This document shows positions 20,620-29,496 of a stretch of 64,000 bases of DNA, piece by piece. The notes beneath the pieces were generated by a model, which was not told the origin of the DNA, searched no databases, and saw only the letters and a list, made by a program, of their open reading frames with translations. Source of the stretch: Enterovibrio baiacu. GTDB taxonomy: Bacteria; Pseudomonadota; Gammaproteobacteria; Enterobacterales; Vibrionaceae. The stretch is taken from the NCBI RefSeq assembly GCF_004120195.1, contig NZ_SCHN01000016.1, forward strand, positions 78,900-142,899, written 5' to 3'. Made by a program: the position numbers and the translations under genes. How positions within the stretch are numbered: position 1 is the first letter of the stretch; each line of letters begins with the position of its first letter.

Positions 20620-20635
20620 GATAAAACGTTTTATC
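20620..20635. promoter_or_regulatory. MalI operator 1 (malX-proximal)
   Basis: GATAAAACGTTTTATC is a perfect palindrome identical to the recalled E. coli MalI operator, located about 100 bp upstream of malX and 100 bp from operator 2. Confidence 0.88.
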
Positions 20636-20736
20636 AAAATTTTTCCTTCCCTATTATCCACCTCGAACACACATCGTCCTAGCGATAGGGCTGTTACTAG
20701 CACAACTGTCATGTTCTCAATTTTCGGAGAGTGGTT

Positions 20737-22320
20737 ATGACGAACAAAGCAGCGACAAAATCCACCATGTGGGAATTCCTACAAAGCCTTGGCAAAACAT
20801 TCATGCTGCCAGTGGCACTTCTTGCATTCTCAGGCATCTTATTGGGTGTGGGCAGTTCACTGTCGAGCTCTGCAATTCGCGAAGCGATCCCATTTTTAGA
20901 TAACACCTTGCTTCAATACCTGTTTATGTGGATGACCAAGATTGGCTTGGTGGCATTCATTTATCTGCCAGTGATGTTCGCGATTGCGATTCCTCTGGGT
21001 CTGGCACGCGAAGAAAAAGGCGTGGCAGCATTCGCAGGTTTTGTGGGTTACGCAGCGTTCAACTTGGCGATTAACTTCTACCTGACTGTGGCAAATGTGC
21101 TGGGCGACCCTGCGGCGAGCAAAGCTTATGGCGTGAAGAGCATCATCGGTATTGAATCTATCGACACAGGCATTTTGGGTGCGGTGTTGGTGGGTATTAT
21201 CGTTGCCAAACTACACATCCGTTTCTACACCTTCAAAATGCCTGACGCATTGGCATTCTTTGGCGGTGCGCGCTTTGTTCCTATCATTTCTGCCATCACG
21301 CTGGGCGTGGTTGGTGTGCTTATTCCTTTCGTTTGGCCTTACTTTGCAGCAGGCATTAACGGTATCGGTAACTTGATTGCAAGTGCGGGTGCGTTTGGTC
21401 CAATGCTGTTTGGTACGGGTGAGCGTTTGCTTCTACCTATCGGTTTGCACCACATTCTTGTTGCGCTGGTTCGCTTTACTGAAGCGGGCGGCACCATGGC
21501 GGTGTGTGGTGAAACGGTGTCTGGTGCGCTGAATATCTTCTACTCAGAGCTTGCGTGTGCAGAAACCAACGGCTTCACGCCAGAAGTTACGGCGTTCCTC
21601 TCTCAAGGTAAGATGCCAGCTTTCCTTGGCGGTCTACCTGGTGCGGCGCTGGCAATGTACCACTGTGCAAAACCTGAAAACCGCTCAAAAATTAAAGCGC
21701 TGCTTATCTCGGGTGTGGTTGCATGTGTTGTGGGTGGTATTACTGAGCCGCTTGAATTCCTGTTCCTATTCGTTGCACCAGCGTTGTACTTCATTCACGC
21801 TATCTTGACTGGTCTTGGCTTCATGGTGATGGGCCTGCTTGACGTGACCATCGGTAATACCGACGGCAATATCATCGACTTCTTGGTGTTCGGCGTGCTT
21901 CAAGGCACCGCAACGAAATGGTACTTGGTGCCTGTGGTTGCAGCGGCTTGGTTCGCGGTTTACTACGGTGTGTTCAAGTTCGCGATTTTGAAGTTCAACC
22001 TAAAAACGCCGGGCCGTGAAGTGGATACCGCAGAAGTGGATAGCGAGCTAGAAGCTGCATTCATTAACGAATCAGGCAAAGGTGCGGCCATCCTGAAAGC
22101 ACTAGGCGGCAAAGACAACATCACGTCACTCGACAACTGTATTACTCGCCTTCGTCTGACGGTTGATAGCATGGATTTGGTCGATGCAGACAAGCTAAAA
22201 GCATACGGCGCGCTAGGTGTGGTGAAGCTCGATGCGCACAGTCTGCAAGTGGTTATCGGTACGCAAGTGCATTTGGTGAAGAATGAAATGCAAGCCCTGA
22301 TGACAGCAACAGCGAGCTAA
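20737..22320 (+). CDS. malX: MalX, PTS glucose/maltose-type EIICB
   Basis: 527-residue PTS permease; E. coli MalX is 530. The EIIC domain (about 10-400) has ten or so membrane segments and motifs GTGERLLLPIGLHH and GGITEPLEFLFLF typical of the glucose family. The EIIB domain (about 445-525) carries the phosphocysteine in DNCITRLRLTV. The ATG at 20737 has a GGAG ribosome-binding site; the GTG two codons earlier is unlikely. It forms an operon with malY and is under MalI control. The physiological substrate of MalX is not well established. Confidence 0.9.
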   Translation: MTNKAATKSTMWEFLQSLGKTFMLPVALLAFSGILLGVGSSLSSSAIREAIPFLDNTLLQYLFMWMTKIGLVAFIYLPVMFAIAIPLGLAREEKGVAAFAGFVGYAAFNLAINFYLTVANVLGDPAASKAYGVKSIIGIESIDTGILGAVLVGIIVAKLHIRFYTFKMPDALAFFGGARFVPIISAITLGVVGVLIPFVWPYFAAGINGIGNLIASAGAFGPMLFGTGERLLLPIGLHHILVALVRFTEAGGTMAVCGETVSGALNIFYSELACAETNGFTPEVTAFLSQGKMPAFLGGLPGAALAMYHCAKPENRSKIKALLISGVVACVVGGITEPLEFLFLFVAPALYFIHAILTGLGFMVMGLLDVTIGNTDGNIIDFLVFGVLQGTATKWYLVPVVAAAWFAVYYGVFKFAILKFNLKTPGREVDTAEVDSELEAAFINESGKGAAILKALGGKDNITSLDNCITRLRLTVDSMDLVDADKLKAYGALGVVKLDAHSLQVVIGTQVHLVKNEMQALMTATAS

Positions 22321-22344
22321 GTTAACGATTCCCCCGCATGAAAT

Positions 22345-22381
22345 CCCCGGTCTGATAGGTCTCTAACAGGCTGGGGTTTTT
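22345..22381 (+). terminator. Possible attenuating terminator between malX and malY
   Basis: CCCCGGTC pairs with GGCTGGGG (two G-U pairs) around a 16-base loop, followed by five T. It could reduce read-through into malY; moderate hairpin only. Confidence 0.45.
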
Positions 22382-22441
22382 CAGTTTTATTCGTACAAAA
22401 CACACTGTATTCAGACGGTGTGAGTTCGGAAGATACAAAGC

Positions 22442-23623
22442 ATGACCAAGACCTTTGATTTTGACACCACGATTGACCGCATGGGCACGTACTGCACGCA
22501 GTGGGATTACGTGCAAGACCGCTTTGGGAAAGCTGGCTTGTTGCCTTTTACCATTTCAGACATGGATTTCGGTGCTCCAGAGGCTGTGGTTGAGGCGTTG
22601 AAAGCGCGCCTAGAGCACCCCGTGTTGGGTTACAGCCGTTGGAATCATGATGATTTTAAAGGCGCGATCGTGCGCTGGTATGCCGCTCGATTTAATGCCG
22701 AAGTGAATGCTGAACAAATTGTTTACGGCCCCTCGGTGATTTATATCATCGCTAAATTGATTGAGAAATGGAGTCATGCCGGTGATGGTGTGGTATTCCA
22801 AACGCCAGCTTATGACGCGTTCGACAAGTTGGTGGAAGGGTCTGGTCGTCGCTGTATTCGTAACCCGCTGATCAAAACCGATTCAGGGTGGGACGTGGAT
22901 TGGGCGCGTCTTGAAGAACAGCTTGCCCTGCCAGACACGACGATTTTCCTATTGTGCAGTCCTCATAACCCAACGGGGCGAGTGTGGCGTAAAGAGGAGC
23001 TTACCCGCATTGCAGCGCTGTGCGACAAACACGCGGTGGCAGTCATATCCGATGAAATCCACATGGATGTCGCGTTTGAAGCCCACACGCCTTGGCAAGG
23101 CTTTGGCATGCAGACCCGTTGGGCGCTCGTCACGTCGGCCTCAAAGTCTTTCAACATTCCAGCCTTGAATGGAGCGTATGCGTTTATTCCTGATACCCAG
23201 TGTCGAGAGAATTACTTGTTCAAGTTGAAAGAGGTGGATGGTTTGTCGTCGCCTTCAATCATGGGCGTGTTGGGCATGATGGCGGCATACGAGCAAGGCG
23301 AGCCTTGGTTGAATGCCCTGAACGACTATGTGCAAGAAAATCACACGTATGTCGCGTCGCGCCTGAATGCGGCGTTTCCTTCAGTCAATTACTGCACGCC
23401 AGATGCAACGTACTTGGCGTGGATTGACCTGTCATCGTTGAACTTAGACATGGACAGATTGCAGCGCGACCTTATTGATTCGTTCAGCGTTGCCATCATG
23501 AATGGCAGTGTGTACGGCGACGCAGGGAAGGGCTATGTGCGCCTGAACTTGGGCTGCGCTCACACCAAAGTCGAAGCCGGCGTTGACGCTTTGATTGGTG
23601 CGATCAGGCTTCAACAACAATAA
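22442..23623 (+). CDS. malY: MalY, PLP-dependent cystathionine beta-lyase
   Basis: 393-residue aminotransferase-fold (class I/II, PatB/MalY) enzyme; E. coli MalY is 390. It cleaves C-S bonds of cystathionine/cysteine and in E. coli also inhibits the activator MalT. The PLP-binding lysine is in SASKSFNIPALNGAY (about residue 238), with SPHNPTGRVW and DEIHMD upstream. Directly downstream of malX, it completes the malXY operon. Whether it inhibits a MalT here cannot be judged from this window. Confidence 0.9.
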   Translation: MTKTFDFDTTIDRMGTYCTQWDYVQDRFGKAGLLPFTISDMDFGAPEAVVEALKARLEHPVLGYSRWNHDDFKGAIVRWYAARFNAEVNAEQIVYGPSVIYIIAKLIEKWSHAGDGVVFQTPAYDAFDKLVEGSGRRCIRNPLIKTDSGWDVDWARLEEQLALPDTTIFLLCSPHNPTGRVWRKEELTRIAALCDKHAVAVISDEIHMDVAFEAHTPWQGFGMQTRWALVTSASKSFNIPALNGAYAFIPDTQCRENYLFKLKEVDGLSSPSIMGVLGMMAAYEQGEPWLNALNDYVQENHTYVASRLNAAFPSVNYCTPDATYLAWIDLSSLNLDMDRLQRDLIDSFSVAIMNGSVYGDAGKGYVRLNLGCAHTKVEAGVDALIGAIRLQQQ

Positions 23624-23645
23624 CATCAGCACCCAATTGAAAGAT

Positions 23646-23674
23646 AACGCCATGCTTGAAGCATGGCGTTTTTC
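23646..23674 (+). terminator. Intrinsic terminator after malY
   Basis: AACGCCATGCTT / AAGCATGGCGTT palindrome followed by a T-run. Confidence 0.88.
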
Positions 23675-23802
23675 GTTGCAGTGGATGTGAATTCGAACCT
23701 GAACTGAATATGAACAAGCTCCTCACGCTGGGTTAAGTGTGCCCCCGTTAAGCTTCTTACCAACTTAAGCAAAAACATCTATTGCAAGGTAAGGAGAAAC
23801 AC

Positions 23803-24534
23803 ATGGAACCCATTAGCGTTGTCATCATTACCCTCAACGAAGAAAAACGCATCGGCCGTCTGCTGGACGACTTGTGCCAGCAAACCCACCGTGATTTTGA
23901 AGTTATCTTGGTGGACTCGAACAGCGACGATGCCACCCGCGAGGTTGCCCGTTCATACGCCGAAAGTTTGCCATCTTTAACTGTTCATCGCATGGAAACC
24001 CGTGGTGTCAGCCTTGGTCGAAATACCGGCGCGTCACTGGCCAACAACGAACGTCTACTGTTCTTGGATGCCGATGTGCGTTTGTCTGCAGACTTCCTAA
24101 CAAAAGCTGTCAATCAACTGAACGATAAAGATCTTGAGGTGGCTGGCGTTTACATGGGTGCAAGCAACCTCCCAATGGTGCAAAAGCTGTGTTATGCAGC
24201 GTTTAACGGCGGCATGTTTGCCACCCAGTTTTTCTTTCCAACGGCTGTCGGTGCCTGCATTTTCTCAACACGCAGCGCGCACGAAAAACTGAACGGCTTT
24301 GATGAAAGGATCACCTTGTGTGAAGACTGCGACTATGTGCGTCGCGCTAGCAAAAATGCGCGTTTTCGGTTCATCAACACCACGTTCGATTTCGACCCTC
24401 GCCGATTAGATCAAGACGGTATGATGGCAACAGGCATGACATACGTGAAAGCCAATGTGCGTCGATTCTTCTTTGGGGAAATGCGCAATAACGAAATGGA
24501 ATACAAGTTCGGCCACTATCACGAGCAAAAGTAA
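23803..24534 (+). CDS. Family 2 glycosyltransferase
   Basis: 243-residue GT-A-fold glycosyltransferase. The N-terminus ISVVIITLNEEKRIGRLLDD is the nucleotide-sugar-binding start, and the metal-binding DxD is in LFLDADVRL near residue 88. A candidate acceptor-side ED motif is LCEDCDYVRR near 169. No membrane segment is obvious, so it is probably cytoplasmic or peripheral. I start at the ATG at 23803, which follows AAGGAG at good spacing. The next gene, 59 bp on, is a DedA-LssY fusion, suggesting a joint role in membrane-lipid or envelope glycoconjugate handling; that is inference. Confidence 0.83.
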   Translation: MEPISVVIITLNEEKRIGRLLDDLCQQTHRDFEVILVDSNSDDATREVARSYAESLPSLTVHRMETRGVSLGRNTGASLANNERLLFLDADVRLSADFLTKAVNQLNDKDLEVAGVYMGASNLPMVQKLCYAAFNGGMFATQFFFPTAVGACIFSTRSAHEKLNGFDERITLCEDCDYVRRASKNARFRFINTTFDFDPRRLDQDGMMATGMTYVKANVRRFFFGEMRNNEMEYKFGHYHEQK

Positions 24535-24593
24535 CGTGAACGGATTTGTTAGCGAAACACACACAAACATAAACACGGTAATTCGAGGCAATC

Positions 24594-25871
24594 ATGTTTG
24601 AGTCTTTCGGTCTGTTTCTGGGGGCATTTTTCGATGCGCTGATTGGACCTAACCTGTTTGTGCCAGCAGAGCCGTTTCTGCTGGCCGCAGGATACCAGCT
24701 TTACGATGGCATCTTATCGGGTGTGTTCATGGTGTTGCTTGGCGGCTTTCTTGGAGACCAAATAAGCTATTTCGCGGGCAGGAAGTTTGGTAAGCCAGCA
24801 CAACAAAAACTGATGCACTGGCAACCGAAAACGCGCCGTGCATTCGCGCGTTGCCGTCACCTTATGGCAACCAAAGGCACGGCTGCGCTGATGTTCTCTC
24901 GCTTGCTCGGCCCTGTTGCGTGGGTTGTTCCGTTTATGGCGGGCTCACAAAAAATCTCTTGGGCACGATTTACGATCTTCTCAAGCATTGGCTTATTACT
25001 GGGTGCTGGGCAGTTTATCTTCTGGGGTTTTTTACTCGCCGCGGGTGTCGAGCAATACCCGTATATTGAAGCATTCATCACGATGTTGGCCGAACACAAA
25101 TACAGTCTGATTGCCGTGGCAGCAACGCTCGTTCTGGCTTGGGTAGGGTATGTGTATCGCTGGAAAAAATGGCTGCCTAAGGTGAGTGTGTTTTTCCTCG
25201 CCGCTATGCTGACGGTGAATTACAGCCACTATTTTTGGTTCGCAGATAACTTTGTTGATGCGACTCCAACATCCAGTGTTACGCCTTTGTCGTTGAACTA
25301 CAAAGCATACCCAGGGAAATCACCGATCTTTGATGCACAAGGCATTAACGTGTTGTTTGTTGGTGAAACACCAAGAACCATGATGACGTCATTAGGATGG
25401 ATAGAGAATCAGACCTTTTCTCGCAACGACATTGATTGGAATGACTATGTGGATTTGCTGAAAGGGCAAACACCGCCTGTGTCTGATCTGTTCTGGAATG
25501 GTCGTCCTCAAGACATGGCATTCCAACTGCCGGGTGATTTGCTAAAGCGAGCGCATATTCGTTGGTGGCAAGCTGGAATCGATGAAAGGTTGAATCAACC
25601 GATGTGGGTGGGCGCAATCAGTTATGACGATGGACTAACGCTCACCATGTATTCGGGGATCATTACCGTATTACATAGCATTGACCCTAACATAGATGCA
25701 GAGCGAGACAAGCTCGCGTCCTTGATTAACACCGAGCTACCGGACATGACGACAGATTACTACCAAGCCATGTCTGCATTAGCAGTTGATGAAGACCATG
25801 ATTATTACAGCGATGGACGTGTGCTGGTGGTGAACGATCCTCAACTCGTGCTCACGCATCAAGCCAATTGA
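24594..25871 (+). CDS. DedA family protein fused to an LssY-like C-terminal domain
   Basis: 425-residue membrane protein. The N-terminal 200 residues are a DedA/SNARE-associated domain: GDQISYFAGRKFGK near 55, and the signature RLLGPVAWVVPFMAGSQK near 103. DedA proteins are lipid scramblases/flippases involved in undecaprenyl-phosphate or phospholipid recycling. Residues about 215-420 resemble the LssY C-terminal domain, with INVLFVGETPRTMMTSLGW and WVGAISYDDG. The fusion is known in Legionella-type LssY proteins, which often also carry a PAP2 domain; here PAP2 is absent. It follows a glycosyltransferase gene. Confidence 0.8.
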   Translation: MFESFGLFLGAFFDALIGPNLFVPAEPFLLAAGYQLYDGILSGVFMVLLGGFLGDQISYFAGRKFGKPAQQKLMHWQPKTRRAFARCRHLMATKGTAALMFSRLLGPVAWVVPFMAGSQKISWARFTIFSSIGLLLGAGQFIFWGFLLAAGVEQYPYIEAFITMLAEHKYSLIAVAATLVLAWVGYVYRWKKWLPKVSVFFLAAMLTVNYSHYFWFADNFVDATPTSSVTPLSLNYKAYPGKSPIFDAQGINVLFVGETPRTMMTSLGWIENQTFSRNDIDWNDYVDLLKGQTPPVSDLFWNGRPQDMAFQLPGDLLKRAHIRWWQAGIDERLNQPMWVGAISYDDGLTLTMYSGIITVLHSIDPNIDAERDKLASLINTELPDMTTDYYQAMSALAVDEDHDYYSDGRVLVVNDPQLVLTHQAN

Positions 25872-25886
25872 TTTTTCAGGCGTTAA

Positions 25887-25928
25887 CGGGGTGACACTCA
25901 GAACGATAAAACGTTGAGTGTCACCCCG
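25887..25928. terminator. Large inverted repeat between convergent genes
   Basis: CGGGGTGACACTCA pairs perfectly with TGAGTGTCACCCCG (14 bp) around a 14-base loop. It lacks a long U-run on either side but sits where transcripts from the DedA and histidine-kinase genes converge, so it probably ends both. Confidence 0.6.
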
Positions 25929-25973
25929 CATAGCGTGAGTAGGCGTGAAGATAGTAACGGTATAGAGAGAAAA

Positions 25974-27317
25974 CTAGCGTGCTCGCTTCACGGTTAACAC
26001 CACTTTCAATCCGCCCATGCGCCCGTTACACAGGTCGAGTTTACCGCGATAACTGTGGGCGATTTCCTTCACAATGTTTAACCCCAACCCTGTGCCAGGA
26101 ACGGATTCATCCAAGCGCACACTGCGCTCGAGCACATGCGCCATTTCTTCTGTAGGAATGCCGTCGCCATCGTCTTCAATACACAACTGGACGGTGTCTT
26201 TTTCTGCATCAACCGCGTATACACGCACGAGCGATTTGGCCCATTTGTAGCCATTTTCCAGCAGGTTTCCGAGTATTTCGTCAAGATCCGCCGGGTCTAC
26301 CGCTACATCCAATGCATCGTCGAGCTCGTTAACCACGATGATTTCCCGCGAAGCATACACTTTATCAAATGCCATGGTGATGGCCTCGACCCGCTCACTG
26401 GGGTTTGATTTCACCGCCAAAATGTTCATTGATCCCGCAACCCGAGCGCGCCCCAAGTGATAATCAATTTGGGTTTGGATTTGCGCCACAGACGGCAACA
26501 GCTTTTTCTGTGTTTCTTCGTCGAGGGACAAGATGTCATTTTTCAGCACTGATAAGGGCGTTTTCAGCGCATGGGATAAATTCCCCGCGTGGTGTCGCGC
26601 CCGTGAAAGCAGTTCATGATAATGAAAAAGCAAGGCGTTCAAATCCGACACTAAAGGCGACACTTCCTGCGGATAATTGGTGCTCAGCGCATCCTGTTTT
26701 CCTTCTTTGAGCGCAACCAATTCTCGTTGCATGTCGTTTAAAGGCAACAGCGACCACGCGACTTGTAAGCCGATAAGGACCAACACGCCAATAAACAGCA
26801 TCGACAAAATAACCCATAACTTACTGGTAAGGCTTTTAAGCACATCTTCGGTTGGATCTTCATCAATGCCGATCATAACCTGAACGGGATGTTGGCTGCC
26901 GTCAGGTAGCCATGAATCCGAAATCGTAATCAGGGTTTCTTTGCGCGCGCCATGTATTTCTTTGAGGGGGCCTTTCACGTCCTCATAGAAATCTTTGCCC
27001 GCGAGAGAAGGGGAGCGAAGCTGTTGGCTGCCTGCACTGATAGACCAATACAAACCGCTAAAACGTTGTTGGAATCTTGGATCTGAAAGCGGTTGGGAGA
27101 GGCTTAGCGTGTGATCTTCAGCAACCTGTAAGTTGGTCGAAATCTCGGTCATCGAAAGCTGTAAGCGCTCTTTGGTGGCATCAACAAGATAGTCGTTCAC
27201 CAACACAGGAATGCCCACGCCAGCGATGGACACCATCACGGTTAACCAAATGACAGTGGCTAATAATAAGCGACTTTTTAAGCTCAGTTTTCCAATGTAA
27301 CTGACTCTACTGCGCAT
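25974..27317 (-). CDS. Sensor histidine kinase, PhoQ/QseC-like
   Basis: 447-residue membrane kinase. TM1 is at about 15-38, a periplasmic sensor at about 40-165, TM2 at about 168-190. HAMP/linker and dimerisation domains follow, with the phosphorylated histidine in NLSHALKTPLSVLKND (His249). The HATPase domain has GNLLENGYKWA (N box), EDDGDGIP and GTGLGLNI. The gene overlaps the response-regulator gene by 11 bp, so they are translationally coupled. PhoQ-type sensing of Mg2+/peptides is possible, but the periplasmic domain is not diagnostic. Confidence 0.87.
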   Translation of the reverse strand: MRSRVSYIGKLSLKSRLLLATVIWLTVMVSIAGVGIPVLVNDYLVDATKERLQLSMTEISTNLQVAEDHTLSLSQPLSDPRFQQRFSGLYWSISAGSQQLRSPSLAGKDFYEDVKGPLKEIHGARKETLITISDSWLPDGSQHPVQVMIGIDEDPTEDVLKSLTSKLWVILSMLFIGVLVLIGLQVAWSLLPLNDMQRELVALKEGKQDALSTNYPQEVSPLVSDLNALLFHYHELLSRARHHAGNLSHALKTPLSVLKNDILSLDEETQKKLLPSVAQIQTQIDYHLGRARVAGSMNILAVKSNPSERVEAITMAFDKVYASREIIVVNELDDALDVAVDPADLDEILGNLLENGYKWAKSLVRVYAVDAEKDTVQLCIEDDGDGIPTEEMAHVLERSVRLDESVPGTGLGLNIVKEIAHSYRGKLDLCNGRMGGLKVVLTVKRAR

Positions 27318-27966
27318 TAAATTGATACCCCAAGCCGCGAACTGTCTTGATGATGTCGGGCGATATTTTCTTTCTTATGCGGCCGATGAACACTTCAACC
27401 GTGTTCGAATCACGCTCAAAATCCTGCTTGTAGATGTGTTCGGTGAGCTCGGTTTTGGAGATCATTTTTTCGGGGTTGTGCATGAAATGCGCGATAACTT
27501 TGTATTCCAATGCCGTCAGGCTAACGGCTTCGCCATGCCAAAGAACGGTAGAGGTACGGGTATCTAAACTTAGATTGCCCAGTTGCAACGTCGGGGAGGC
27601 GCTGCCTGAAGCGCGTCTAAGGTGTGCTCGCAAACGTGCGGTGAGTTCGAGCATTTCGAAAGGCTTGGTGAGGTAATCATCTGCGCCAGCGTTTAGCCCT
27701 TCAACGCGTTGTGACAAGGTATCGCGCGCACTGAGAATAATCACGGGCGTGTTGATGTTCTCGTCACGAATGCTTTTAAGCACGGTTAAACCGTCTATTT
27801 TGGGCAAGCCGAGATCGAGCACGATGGCATCCCACGGCTCAGACGTTGCGCGATAGAGGGCATCAATGCCGTCTTGAGAAAGCTCAGGCATCCAATCATT
27901 TTTTTCTAGCGTTTCGAGTATTTGTTCACCCAAACGTGGCTCGTCTTCTACCACTAAAATTTTCAT
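27307..27966 (-). CDS. OmpR-family response regulator, PhoP/QseB-like
   Basis: 219-residue two-component regulator. The receiver domain (1-118) has the acidic pocket VVEDEPR, phospho-acceptor Asp51 in IVLDLGLP and the conserved Lys in DYLTKPFE. The C-terminal winged helix (about 125-218) ends in IRKKISPDIIKTVRGLGY. It is the first gene of a two-gene operon with the kinase and diverges from a lipoprotein gene across a 294-bp region in which I saw no clear direct-repeat box. Confidence 0.9.
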   Translation of the reverse strand: MKILVVEDEPRLGEQILETLEKNDWMPELSQDGIDALYRATSEPWDAIVLDLGLPKIDGLTVLKSIRDENINTPVIILSARDTLSQRVEGLNAGADDYLTKPFEMLELTARLRAHLRRASGSASPTLQLGNLSLDTRTSTVLWHGEAVSLTALEYKVIAHFMHNPEKMISKTELTEHIYKQDFERDSNTVEVFIGRIRKKISPDIIKTVRGLGYQFNAQ

Positions 27967-28260
27967 TCTTTCACTCTCACGAATTCCTGTTTTCTATCCT
28001 GCCTGAACACGGGAGTAAAGTACGTCCCATTGCTGAAAAGCGACTTAAATCAATACGTACTGGATATTGCTCATAACAAAAGTATGGTCGAGAGAATGTG
28101 AAAAGAAGGTCGAAAGTCGAAGAAAAATCCAACGATCTGAGTGGTATATAACACTGATTTCTCCACGAACAACTTTTGATGCACCTGCTTCTTTGAACAT
28201 ACGACCATAATTCAATGCGCGTTAAACATCGGAATGTGTTGAGACCAACAAGGACGAACA

Positions 28261-28728
28261 ATGAAGAAATGGTTAGTTATCTTATTCGCATGTTTTGTTT
28301 TGGCGGGCTGTTCAGCGCCTAAATTCACCGTAATGCCTATTGCGACGGACATACCGCAAGACAAGGTGACGATTGTGGAACACAAGCGCACACGCGCCGT
28401 TTTTCTCGATAACATGCTGGATTGGTGCAGAGATTCAGGAAAAGACTGCAAGGTTGTGCGTCAAGCAATTGGCCAAGATGATGCGCCTTTAACCTTGAAT
28501 TACATCTCTCGCTGGAGCTGGGATTTACGGACTTATATCGCAGACGCAAAAATCACAGCTTTCAAGCAGAACGAAAAAGTGGGAGAGGTGACCTTTGTTG
28601 CGCCTTATAGCGCGAACCTTGATAAGTTTGGCAATGACAACAAGCGCATTCAAACCATGATGGCGTTGCTCTTTGGCGAAATGACGGAAAAAGAAGCACA
28701 CCGCAAAATTTCCGACGGTGAAATGTAG
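28261..28728 (+). CDS. Small lipoprotein, possibly Sbal_3080 family
   Basis: 155 residues. An N-terminal lipobox LAGC (Cys18) after a short hydrophobic signal indicates lipidation and a periplasm-facing location. The mature part has a pattern (SRWSWDLRTYIADAKITAFK...GEVTF) that recalls the uncharacterised Sbal_3080 lipoprotein family; I am not certain of that match. Two cysteines (about residues 60 and 67) could form a disulfide. It is monocistronic with its own terminator. Function unknown. Confidence 0.72.
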   Translation: MKKWLVILFACFVLAGCSAPKFTVMPIATDIPQDKVTIVEHKRTRAVFLDNMLDWCRDSGKDCKVVRQAIGQDDAPLTLNYISRWSWDLRTYIADAKITAFKQNEKVGEVTFVAPYSANLDKFGNDNKRIQTMMALLFGEMTEKEAHRKISDGEM

Positions 28729-28743
28729 TGAGATTAAACGCAG

Positions 28744-28770
28744 AAAAAAGCCCGCGAAGGCGGGCTTTAT
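28744..28770. terminator. Bidirectional terminator
   Basis: AAAGCCCGC / GCGGGCTTT stem with A- and T-rich flanks between convergent lipoprotein genes. Confidence 0.85.
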
Positions 28771-28786
28771 AATAGAAATTAGGAGG

Positions 28787-29254
28787 TTACTTCGCTGCGC
28801 AAAAACCTTTAACTGCCATGTTCAGCTTTAATACTTCAGCCTTTCCGGTTTCTTCATCCGCTAACTCTACGCCAGCACCACCGACAAATGCCCCCATTTT
28901 TATATATTGCTCAACGAAGTACAGTTTCCCTTGTTCTGTATCGATCAGAAGATCATTAGGAGAGAATTCTGATTCCGTGGAAATTTTCGTTCCTTGGCCT
29001 GCAAGTACCTCGTGGTAGAAGAACACGCCCGGCGCAGTCTCACCAACACATTCGTCATTGATAAAGACATCTTTTTTCAGTGCGCCGCCGACTGGAGAAT
29101 CGATGCGATAAACATAAATACCCGCATTATCAGAAGAGGCGGGCGCTCTGAATTCTTTTGCTGCGTTGGTATCAGCATCAGACACCATGGGGACTGATGC
29201 ACAGCCAGAAAGACCAAGTGTTGCTATCAAAGCCAAACCGAGTAATTTTTTCAT
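28787..29254 (-). CDS. DUF2846-type lipoprotein
   Basis: 155 residues from the ATG at 29254 (MKKLLGLALIATLGLSGC), giving a proper lipoprotein signal with lipobox LSGC; a longer in-frame start would bury it. The mature sequence, with SDNAGIYVYRIDSPVGGALKKDVFIND and FVEQYIKMGAFVGG, matches the DUF2846 family of small bacterial lipoproteins. Their function is unknown; they are often stress- or envelope-associated. It is monocistronic and convergent with the preceding lipoprotein. Confidence 0.8.
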   Translation of the reverse strand: MKKLLGLALIATLGLSGCASVPMVSDADTNAAKEFRAPASSDNAGIYVYRIDSPVGGALKKDVFINDECVGETAPGVFFYHEVLAGQGTKISTESEFSPNDLLIDTEQGKLYFVEQYIKMGAFVGGAGVELADEETGKAEVLKLNMAVKGFCAAK

Positions 29255-29445
29255 TGTTATTCCTTTAACGAAAAGAGTTGGACGTAGTAACGGCATTGAG
29301 TGTCTGTGGAACGCGATACCCCACTCTTGCCTTTAACCATTGCATCACAAACAACAAACAAGTTAACAGGGTGTAGCAACGAGTATTGGAGGTGGGTTTT
29401 TATGAGGTTTAAAAAATGCGACCTAATCCTTATAAGTATCTCATT

Positions 29446-29479
29446 AAAAAGTCCTCTTCCTCTTTGTGAGAGGAAGAGG
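29446..29479 (-). terminator. Terminator of tnaA
   Basis: Perfect 11-bp stem CCTCTTCCTCT / AGAGGAAGAGG with a TTGTG loop. On the minus strand it is followed by a T-run (AAAAA at 29446-29450 on plus). Confidence 0.85.
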
Positions 29480-29496
29480 AAACATAGCGATAACGA

